Origin: Thiobacillus sp. | GTDB lineage: Bacteria; Pseudomonadota; Gammaproteobacteria; Burkholderiales; Thiobacillaceae | Assembly (NCBI GenBank): GCA_020216925.1 | Contig: JAIWOL010000032.1 | Span: forward strand, 1 to 13,354 | Reading direction: 5' to 3' | Length of the DNA: 13,354 nucleotides | Part shown: one piece after another, positions 8,086-13,354 of the stretch | Position numbering within the stretch: position 1 is the first letter of the stretch | Layout: each line of letters opens with the position of its first letter | Position numbers and translations under genes: made by a program | The notes under the pieces: model-generated | The model's database searches: none | Told to the model about the DNA's origin: nothing | What the model saw: only the letters and a program-made list of their open reading frames with translations

Positions 8086-8853
8086 TTGAGCGGCCCCACC
8101 AAGGTCTTCATCACCGGCGCGAGCTCGGGCCTGGGCGCGGCGCTTGCACGGCACTACGCCGCACAGGGCGCCCGCCTCGGCCTGCTCGGCCGCAGGGCAG
8201 ATGCCCTGGAGCGGGTCGCACGCGACCTCGACGCCCACAGCCACCTTGCCGACGTGCGCGACGCACACGCCATGCGCGCCGCGGCCCACGCCTTCATTTC
8301 CGACGTCGGCCCGCCCGACATCGTGATCGCCGCCGCCGGCATCAGCGTCGGCACCCTCACCGAAGAAGCGGACGACCTCGACACCTTCCGCGCGGTCATG
8401 GACGCCAACGTACTCGGCCTGGTCCACACCTTTTCGCCTTTCATCCCCTCGATGGTCGCGCAGGGCGGCGGCGTGCTGTGCGGCATTTCCAGCGTCGCCG
8501 GGGTACGCGGCCTGCCCGGCGGCGGCGCGTATTCGGCGTCCAAAGCTGCTGCTGCGATCTATCTCGAAGCCTTGCGACTCGAACTCAAATCCCGCCGCAT
8601 TGCAGTGGTCGACGTGGCGCCCGGCTACATCGACACACCGATGACGCGCGTGAACCCCTACGCCATGCCGTTCAAGATGAGCGCCGAGGCAGCCGCACAT
8701 AAAATTGCCCGCGCCATCCGCGCCCGCCGGGCGCGCACCGTGATCCCCTGGCAGATGGCCTGGGTGGCGCGACTGCTGAAATGGCTGCCGATTCCGGTCT
8801 ATGATGCAGTATTCGAGAAGGCGCCGCGCAAGCCGCGCGGCCTGCCCACATAA
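8086..8853 (+). CDS. Short-chain dehydrogenase/reductase (SDR), TTG start
   Basis: A 255-residue classical SDR, probably NAD(P)-dependent, with unknown substrate. The cofactor motif TGASSGLG begins at residue 10, the structural motif is AAAG (for NNAG), the catalytic Ser is at about 136 (GISS), and the YxxxK pair is Tyr149/Lys153 in YSASK, followed by PGYIDTP. The C-terminus has a short hydrophobic stretch (WQMAWVARLLKWLPIPVY) that could touch the membrane. The open frame extends back to an ATG at 7927, but that lies 150 bp inside dsbA and adds residues unlike any SDR. TTG at 8086 puts the Rossmann strand at residue 6, as usual, 10 nt after the dsbA stop. No clear ribosome-binding site is visible, so translation may be coupled to dsbA. 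Confidence 0.88.
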   Translation: MSGPTKVFITGASSGLGAALARHYAAQGARLGLLGRRADALERVARDLDAHSHLADVRDAHAMRAAAHAFISDVGPPDIVIAAAGISVGTLTEEADDLDTFRAVMDANVLGLVHTFSPFIPSMVAQGGGVLCGISSVAGVRGLPGGGAYSASKAAAAIYLEALRLELKSRRIAVVDVAPGYIDTPMTRVNPYAMPFKMSAEAAAHKIARAIRARRARTVIPWQMAWVARLLKWLPIPVYDAVFEKAPRKPRGLPT

Positions 8854-8882
8854 CAACACCCGAACTTACCGCGGAGTAGTGC

Positions 8883-9515
8883 ATGCCGGCCCCCTTGAAC
8901 ATCATCCTCATCGACGACCACCCCCTGCTGCGCATGGGTGTGGCCGGATACATCCAGCAGGAACCCGATCTAAAGCTCGTCGCGCAAATGGCCAACGCCG
9001 CGGAACTGCGCTCTTGGCTGACCGCCGGCAACCGCGCCGACGCCGCTCTGCTCGACCGTTCGCTGCCCGATGCCGACGGCCTCGACCTCGTCTCCGACCT
9101 GCGCGACCTCGGCATCAAGGTCATCATGCTCACCATCGCCGATTCCGACGAAGAAATCTCCGAGGCCATCTCCTCCGGCGTCGACGGCTACGTCGTCAAG
9201 TCCAGCGACCCCGATCAGGTGCTTGCCGCCATTCGCAGCGTGTGCGACGGCCAGAGCAGCTTCCCGCTCAGCATCATGCAGAAGATGGCACGCGGCGAAC
9301 TCAACAACAATGCGCTCTCCGCATTGACTACACGCGAGATGGAAATCGTCGACCACGTGAAGGAAGGCCATTCCAACAAGGCCATTGCCTACAAGATGAG
9401 CCTGTCGGAAAACACTGTGCGCAACCACCTGCGCAACATCATGGAAAAGCTGGGGCTAAGGAACCGCGTGCAGGTCGCTACGCTGGCGCTGAAGGAAGAT
9501 CGCAAGCGGCATTGA
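8883..9515 (+). CDS. NarL/FixJ-type response regulator
   Basis: A 210-residue two-component response regulator. The receiver domain (about 5-120) has the acidic pair D11/D12 in LIDDHP, the phospho-acceptor Asp58 (ALLDRSLP), Thr84 (MLTIAD) and Lys106 (GYVVKSS). The C-terminal LuxR-type helix-turn-helix (about 145-205) begins LTTREMEIV and contains SENTVRNHLRNIMEKLGL. It should bind DNA as a phosphorylated dimer. GGAG at 8873-8876 sits 6 nt from the ATG. No histidine kinase is adjacent, so the partner is unknown. It follows the SDR by 29 bp and precedes a strong terminator. Whether it controls the neighbouring PEP-CTERM genes cannot be told from the sequence. Confidence 0.95.
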   Translation: MPAPLNIILIDDHPLLRMGVAGYIQQEPDLKLVAQMANAAELRSWLTAGNRADAALLDRSLPDADGLDLVSDLRDLGIKVIMLTIADSDEEISEAISSGVDGYVVKSSDPDQVLAAIRSVCDGQSSFPLSIMQKMARGELNNNALSALTTREMEIVDHVKEGHSNKAIAYKMSLSENTVRNHLRNIMEKLGLRNRVQVATLALKEDRKRH

Positions 9516-9559
9516 GCCGTTTCACCCCATGCAGCGGGGCACTGAACACATGAAACTCA

Positions 9560-9595
9560 AACGAAAACGGCGGCATTCAGGCCGCCGTTTTCGTT
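9560..9595. terminator. Bidirectional intrinsic terminator
   Basis: A perfect 15-bp stem (AACGAAAACGGCGGC 9560-9574 / GCCGCCGTTTTCGTT 9581-9595) has a 6-nt loop, ATTCAG. A-rich sequence lies on the left arm and T-rich on the right, so it works in both directions. It sits between the convergent response-regulator gene and the minus-strand PEP-CTERM gene, 14 bp from the latter's stop. Confidence 0.9.
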
Positions 9596-9609
9596 GCCGC
9601 CTTGCCCGT

Positions 9610-10554
9610 TCAACCCGGCCGCCGGCGCGCAGCCCAGCCTACGAAACCCAGCCCGGCCAGAAGCATCGCCCAAGTGTCAGCTTCCGGCACGGCGGTGACG
9701 TTGTACGCAGCGCCGGCCGCCGAGGCAACGCTCACCCCCGCCGGCAGGACGATTTGGGTCAGCGCCGCGGTCGAATCGAAGTCGGCTGCGGCGGCGGATC
9801 CGAAAGGCGTCGCGTCTGTCAGCCGGTCAATATCCTCGATGTCGGCAATCGAAGCGAACAGCCCAAGAACAGACGCCAGCGTGTAGGTTCTGCCGTCCAC
9901 CGGACTCAGCCGCAACTCGAAATCCCAACTGATCGTGCCGTTTTCCATCGTGCCCGATGGGACGATTGGCTGAACACTAACGAAATCGAACGCGATTCCC
10001 ACCATGTACCGGTTGTTGAAACCCGCCGATGCCACCTCTGCCATCTCGATCGGGTGGCCATAATCCGAAAACGGCGCAGATGCGTCCGCGGGCGGATCGT
10101 AAGACAGGGTGGGATCGAACACGCCCAGCTGAAAATCGACCGCGGTATCGTTCCAACTTCCGTCAAGGTGAAAGTGCAGGACCACGACATCGCCCGGTGT
10201 AACGCCACTGAAGGTCAATTCGTCGGTCCAGAAACTTATGGCCTGGGCGGTCGATACCAGATCGAAGCCCATGCTGCGCGCATACACGCGCGCGCGATTC
10301 ACGCCGTAGTCGGTGTTGGCGTAAGACGAAGCGAAGGAAGCACTGTAGTCGAGCAGAATGCCACAAAATCCCGCTGCGGGCAGTTCCGTGCACGCGCTGA
10401 TGCTGCCGGGGGTGGTCCGGGCATCGCTCAAATACTGCACACTGCCCAGATAATCGACATCGACCGACACCAGTGTACCGATCGAAGCGGCTTGCACGCC
10501 AGGGACCACCGTAGCGGCGATTAAAAACATGAGCAATGGTTTAATGTATGTCAT
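9610..10554 (-). CDS. PEP-CTERM sorting-domain exported protein
   Basis: A 314-residue exported protein of unknown function. It starts with a signal peptide (MTYIKPLLMFLIAATVVPGVQA, cleavage near residue 22). The body is rich in aromatic and acidic residues with only two cysteines (CTELPAAGFC), which could pair. The C-terminus is a PEP-CTERM signal at residues 289-314: VPEADTWAM, a hydrophobic helix with GLGFVGWAA, then RRRPG. The third motif residue is Ala rather than Pro. PEP-CTERM proteins are processed by exosortase (EpsH/XrtA) at the inner membrane and are tied to exopolysaccharide production; no exosortase lies in this window. A perfect AGGAGG (10561-10566) 6 nt from the ATG fixes the start. 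No confident promoter was found. Confidence 0.9.
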   Translation of the reverse strand: MTYIKPLLMFLIAATVVPGVQAASIGTLVSVDVDYLGSVQYLSDARTTPGSISACTELPAAGFCGILLDYSASFASSYANTDYGVNRARVYARSMGFDLVSTAQAISFWTDELTFSGVTPGDVVVLHFHLDGSWNDTAVDFQLGVFDPTLSYDPPADASAPFSDYGHPIEMAEVASAGFNNRYMVGIAFDFVSVQPIVPSGTMENGTISWDFELRLSPVDGRTYTLASVLGLFASIADIEDIDRLTDATPFGSAAAADFDSTAALTQIVLPAGVSVASAAGAAYNVTAVPEADTWAMLLAGLGFVGWAARRRPG

Positions 10555-10566
10555 ATCCCGCCTCCT

Positions 10567-10716
10567 GTTTCTTCGACTTCAAATCTACGTTTCTTCCATG
10601 GCAATATAAGTCGCCTCTACTTGTTCGATTGGGTGCATCTAGAAACCGCCGTTCCGCCGTAATCGTTCGCGAAAACGACGACTCCGACGACCCTTTTTAC
10701 GATCAAGCCGAGACGC
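10567..10716. other. Gap between the two exported-protein genes
   Basis: About 150 bp lie between the end of the out-of-frame PEP-CTERM tail and the ribosome-binding site of the next minus-strand gene. It contains TATATT (minus strand, 10603-10608), a possible -10, but no acceptable -35 at normal distance. No terminator with a T-tract was seen. The two minus-strand genes could be cotranscribed or separate. Confidence 0.3.
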
Positions 10717-10812
10717 TCAGCACCGCATACGACGGTGGGCAGCTATGCCCACCAGGCCCAGACCGGCGAACAGCATCGCCCAGGTTTCGGGCTCCGGCAC
10801 TGGCGCGCCATT
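10717..10812 (-). other. Out-of-frame PEP-CTERM tail of the metalloprotease
   Basis: Read in the -1 frame relative to the protease, this stretch encodes NGAPVPEPETWAMLFAG, GLVGIAAHRRMRC and a TGA stop: a textbook PEP-CTERM signal (PEP motif, hydrophobic helix, basic end). One extra T in the T5 run (A5 on the + strand, 10813-10817) would join it in frame as GAQFFNGAPVPEPE. The tail therefore once belonged to the protease, and a one-base deletion, a sequencing indel or recoding must be considered. Confidence 0.85.
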
Positions 10813-11546
10813 AAAAATTGCGCACCCGCGATGTCGTCCGCATCGAGCTGGCGATTGATTTTGAACAAGCAGGGCGCATCGACATTCATGACCGCGCACG
10901 TTCCATTGAATGCCGGATGCGCAAGTCCGATCACATGCCCCATTTCGTGCAGCAACAGGCTTTCGAAATCGTTGGGCGCGGTGGAGGCCACCGGGAAGGC
11001 ATCGCCATCGTTGCCGGGCTGGAAGGCATAGAAGGAGTTCGCATCGAACAGAATGTCGCCCGCCCCAGTGCCGCCATTGGGCGGCGGCGCAAAGCCCACG
11101 GCACCGCCACCGCTGGCAAAACTGAATACGCCGATGCGGACATGCCCCGTTGCATTGGGCACCGCCGCCGGGTCGTTGATCGCCACGCCGCTGTCGCTGC
11201 CCAGCTTGACGAAGCTGATGTCAGCCACTGCCGACCATTTGGCAAAAGCGGCCTCAATATAGCTTTCGAGGCTAGTCAGCGCAGTGGATGTGTAACCCAT
11301 CCCGGGGCTGTTTTCAATATTGAGATTGCCGACGCTCGAACCAGGACACGCGCTGCCGCAATAAGCACTTCCGCTGGTTCCAACCGGGATGAAGCTCCAC
11401 GTGATTACCCCACCCGGCGTGCCGTTCGTGTTGTCGCCCCACTTGAGCGAGCTGTTTGCGTCCAGGGGAAATACCGCAAACGCGTGTGCCTGCGCGCTCA
11501 AAAGGGCAGCACAGAAAATGCCCGCACAATTGATCCAGCGTTTCAT
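10743..11546 (-). CDS. Matrixin-like zinc metalloprotease, C-terminus frameshifted
   Basis: A secreted peptidase of the M10 (matrixin/metzincin) type. The signal peptide is residues 1 to about 22 (MKRWINCAGIFCAALLSAQAHA). A catalytic domain with an N-terminal WG/ITWSF segment follows. Helix YIEAAFAKWSAVADISF is a hallmark of the fold. The zinc site HEMGHVIGLAH has His200, Glu201, His204 and His210, and the Met-turn (CAVMN, Met220) lies ten residues on. As read, the frame ends after 267 codons in a nonsense tail (RQCRSPKPGRC...). A PEP-CTERM signal is encoded in the -1 frame instead. The frame stays open to 11594, but ATG 11546 starts a proper signal peptide and has AGGAGG at 11551-11556. The protease domain itself looks intact. 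Confidence 0.85.
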   Translation of the reverse strand: MKRWINCAGIFCAALLSAQAHAFAVFPLDANSSLKWGDNTNGTPGGVITWSFIPVGTSGSAYCGSACPGSSVGNLNIENSPGMGYTSTALTSLESYIEAAFAKWSAVADISFVKLGSDSGVAINDPAAVPNATGHVRIGVFSFASGGGAVGFAPPPNGGTGAGDILFDANSFYAFQPGNDGDAFPVASTAPNDFESLLLHEMGHVIGLAHPAFNGTCAVMNVDAPCLFKINRQLDADDIAGAQFLMARQCRSPKPGRCCSPVWAWWA

Positions 11547-11605
11547 ACGGCCTCCTGCGTTGGTCTCACGTCCAAATGGCCAAGCAAGTCTCATTCCCGC
11601 ATTTC

Positions 11606-11633
11606 ATTATGTTTATTTTTCAATGGGTTGCAA
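11606..11633 (-). promoter_or_regulatory. Sigma-70 promoter of the metalloprotease gene
   Basis: On the minus strand TTGCAA (11628-11633, 4 of 6) is followed by a 16-bp spacer and CATAAT (11606-11611, 5 of 6). Transcription would start near 11599, about 53 nt before the ATG at 11546. The surrounding DNA is AT-rich. Confidence 0.55.
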
Positions 11634-11649
11634 ATCCACGCCCTAGCCT

Positions 11650-11687
11650 AATCGGACAGCATGTCAAAATTTTCGACAAATCCGATT
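11650..11687. repeat. Nested inverted repeat upstream of the metalloprotease promoter
   Basis: AATCGGA (11650-11656) and TCCGATT (11681-11687) enclose TGTC (11662-11665) and GACA (11675-11678) around AAAATTTT. The dyad lies between the protease -35 and the end of the glmS remnant. It could be an operator, or the old terminator or an element end next to the remnant; no T-tract follows on either side. Confidence 0.5.
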
Positions 11688-11689
11688 GT

Positions 11690-11791
11690 TCAATCCACCG
11701 TCACCCATTTCGCCGGGTCGCGCGGCTTGTCCACGTCCGTACCATTTTGCAAGGCCCCGTGTTACGACAGCAGTTGCAGCGGCACAGTGTG
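11690..11791 (-). pseudogene. glmS: Decayed duplicate of the glmS 3' end
   Basis: Read on the minus strand this stretch encodes HTVPLQLLS, an in-frame TAA (11762-11764) where GlmS has Tyr, then [23 protein letters not shown] and TGA (11690-11692). It aligns without gaps to the last 34 codons of the real glmS (12391-12492), stop on stop, at roughly three quarters of bases by hand count. The longest shared run is TTGTCCACGTCCGT. Upstream of His the similarity stops abruptly. Differences fall largely at silent positions, so it was once a coding glmS end, either an old duplication or an imported copy. The real gene is complete at this end, so this fragment is non-functional. Confidence 0.9.
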
Positions 11792-11814
11792 GGGGCGGGC
11801 CACAACGCGCGACC

Positions 11815-12387
11815 TCCTCGCTCTATGAGTTTCTGACACTGTGGCGGCACGATCCGAAACAGCCATTCAGCGAAACCGAACGCCAGGCCAAGGAATGGTT
11901 GATGCCGCACATTGCGGCTGTGCACCGTATCGCGCGATTGCGCGAAATGCTGGGCGATCCGCGTGATAGTGGCGAGCGCTGGGCGGTAGCCGATGAACGG
12001 GGATTTCTGCGCGAAATCACGCCAGCGTTTGTACACTGCCTGCGCCTCTTGTGGCCGGGCTGGCGGGGCAGTCGTCTGCCCGAGACGTTGCACACCGCTG
12101 TGCGGGATGCCCTGCCCGCACGCTTGGGGTCGCAAAAGCTCAATGTGGAGGCCCGGGGGATTTACCGGTTTCTACACGTCACGAGTTTGCATCCTCTCGA
12201 CTTACTCACAGCGCGCGAACGTGAAATTGTCGCGCGCTTTGCCCAGGGCGAAACCCATGCGGGTATAGCGTCGTCACTCGGGCTGTCGCCCGCCACCGTG
12301 CGCAATCACATTGCGCATTGCTACCGCAAGCTTGCGGTCAACAACAAGGCCGAACTGGCCCGGCGCGTCCTGCAGGACACGCAGTAG
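11815..12387 (+). pseudogene. LuxR-family transcriptional regulator, N-terminal half missing
   Basis: The recognisable protein begins abruptly with SLYEFLTLWRHDPKQPF, some 25 bp after the glmS remnant ends. It continues through a C-terminal effector segment to a LuxR-type helix-turn-helix (LTAREREIVARFAQGET, then LSPATVRNHIAHCYRKL) and ends LARRVLQDTQ. Full-length relatives usually carry a further 150 or more residues, probably PAS/GAF-like, in front. The frame stays open back to TTG 11686, but those codons are antisense to the glmS remnant and lack a ribosome-binding site. ATG 11902, with AGGA 7 nt before it, could still make a 161-residue DNA-binding protein, so a working short regulator is possible. 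The stop is 3 bp from the convergent glmS stop with no terminator between. Confidence 0.65.
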
Positions 12388-12390
12388 GGG

Positions 12391-13354
12391 CTATTCGACT
12401 GTCACCGATTTGGCGAGATTGCGGGGTTTGTCCACGTCCGTGCCCTTTTGCAGCGCGGCGTGATATGACAGCAGCTGCAACGGCACGGTGTGGAGGATGG
12501 GCGACAGCGGGCCGTTGTGGCCGCCCGGCAGTTTGATGACGTGGACGAACTCGGATGCCTCGATGTGCACGTCGCCGTCGGCAAACACATACAGCTCGCC
12601 GCCGCGCGCGCGCACTTCCTGCATGTTCGACTTCAGCTTTTCGACCAGCGGGTCGTTGGGGGCGATGGTCACTACCGGCATGTCCTCGTCGACCAGCGCC
12701 AGCGGGCCGTGTTTGAGCTCGCCCGCCGGGTAGGCTTCAGCGTGGATGTAGGAAATTTCTTTCAGCTTGAGCGCGCCTTCGAGCGCAATGGGATAGTGCA
12801 CGCCTCGCCCCAGGAAGAGCGCGTGATGCTTGTTGGCAAAGCGTTGCGACCAGGCTTCGACCAGCGGCTCCAGCGCCAGGGCCTGCTGAATCTTGTTGGG
12901 CAGGCTGCGCAGGGCGGCGAGGTGTTCGGTTTCCTGCGCCGGGGTGAGTCGGCCACGCAGTTTGGCCAGCACCAGTGTCAAGAGGAACAATCCGGCGAGT
13001 TGGGTAGTGAAGGCTTTGGTCGAGGCAACGCCGATTTCGGGTCCGGCGCGGGTGAGAAATTTAAGACGCGAGGCGCGCGTTAAGGCCGACTCCGGCACGT
13101 TGCAGATGGTCAGCGTGTTGTCCTGGCCCAGCGATTTGGCGTGGTTCAACGCAGCCAGGGTGTCGGCGGTTTCGCCGGACTGCGAGATGGTGACGATGAG
13201 CGCGTGGGGATTGGGCACCGAGGTGCGGTAGCGGTATTCGCTGGCGATTTCCGCGCGCGCGGGGATACCGGCAATCTCTTCCAGCCAGTAAGTGGCGACC
13301 TTGGCGGCGTGATAGCTCGTGCCGCAGGCAAGAAAGGTGACGGCGTCCACCTTG
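12391..13354 (-). CDS. glmS: Glucosamine-fructose-6-phosphate aminotransferase (C-terminal part)
   Basis: GlmS makes glucosamine-6-phosphate from fructose-6-phosphate and glutamine, the first step to UDP-GlcNAc for peptidoglycan and lipopolysaccharide. Only the last 321 codons are present (the whole enzyme is about 610 residues); the glutaminase domain and start lie right of the window. Both SIS sugar-isomerase domains are visible: [18 protein letters not shown] and [13 protein letters not shown] in the first, and [37 protein letters not shown] in the second. The conserved end [13 protein letters not shown] is complete. This 3' end is the region that TnsD-type proteins recognise as attTn7 in other bacteria. 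It converges with the truncated LuxR gene, stop codons 3 bp apart. A second, decayed copy of its end lies 700 bp further on. Confidence 0.97.
   Translation of the reverse strand, partial: KVDAVTFLACGTSYHAAKVATYWLEEIAGIPARAEIASEYRYRTSVPNPHALIVTISQSGETADTLAALNHAKSLGQDNTLTICNVPESALTRASRLKFLTRAGPEIGVASTKAFTTQLAGLFLLTLVLAKLRGRLTPAQETEHLAALRSLPNKIQQALALEPLVEAWSQRFANKHHALFLGRGVHYPIALEGALKLKEISYIHAEAYPAGELKHGPLALVDEDMPVVTIAPNDPLVEKLKSNMQEVRARGGELYVFADGDVHIEASEFVHVIKLPGGHNGPLSPILHTVPLQLLSYHAALQKGTDVDKPRNLAKSVTVE

Noticed and set aside
9529..10524. 331-codon plus-strand frame
   Set aside because: It is antisense to the PEP-CTERM gene, which has a signal peptide, sorting tail and perfect ribosome-binding site on the other strand.
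10818..11651. 277-codon plus-strand frame
   Set aside because: It is antisense to the metalloprotease, whose zinc-binding motif and signal peptide show the minus strand is coding.
11686..11814. Plus-strand coding extension of the LuxR remnant from TTG 11686
   Set aside because: These codons are the antisense of the glmS remnant, resemble no protein and lack a ribosome-binding site.
9516..12390. A complete Tn7-like transposon
   Set aside because: No transposase, Tns protein, integrase or clear terminal repeats are present; only a glmS-end duplication and a nearby dyad were seen.
1..13354. CRISPR arrays, tRNA or rRNA genes
   Set aside because: No regularly spaced direct repeats and no tRNA or rRNA signature sequences were found on reading both strands.

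Overview
The window is GC-rich, densely coded bacterial DNA. The block hemE - Tim44-like - priA - argS - SPOR - dsbA - SDR, followed by a LuxR-type response regulator, PEP-CTERM proteins and glmS, suggests a betaproteobacterium, perhaps of the Nitrosomonadales/Thiobacillus type. That placement is inferred from gene order and protein style; no rRNA is present.

Bases 1-8853 are a housekeeping block, all on the + strand. It opens with the 3' part of a His-rich glycine-zipper envelope protein, then hemE (haem synthesis) behind an extended -10 promoter and a Tim44-like membrane protein. A 343-bp AT-rich, hairpin-rich gap follows, with two consensus DnaA boxes, and then priA (replication restart helicase). 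A promoter overlapping the priA stop drives argS, a SPOR-domain protein, dsbA and a TTG-started short-chain dehydrogenase in a tight run. A lone NarL/FixJ-type response regulator (8883-9515) ends the + strand series at a perfect 15-bp terminator stem shared with the converging gene.

Bases 9596-12390 are accessory in character. Two minus-strand genes encode exported proteins: a PEP-CTERM protein of unknown function and a matrixin-like zinc metalloprotease. The protease's PEP-CTERM sorting tail is intact in the DNA but lies in the -1 frame, as expected if one T was lost from a T6 run. Beyond its promoter lies a decayed, inverted-orientation-to-the-flow copy of the last ~34 codons of glmS (11690-11791, minus strand like glmS), and directly after that a LuxR-family regulator that has lost its N-terminal half. 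The LuxR remnant ends 3 bp from the stop of the real glmS, whose C-terminal 321 codons run off the right edge.

The most notable feature is this duplicated glmS 3' end. It covers the region recognised by Tn7-type target selectors, and with the truncated regulator and frameshifted protease it marks the glmS-proximal end as a site of past insertion or recombination. No transposase or integrase is visible.
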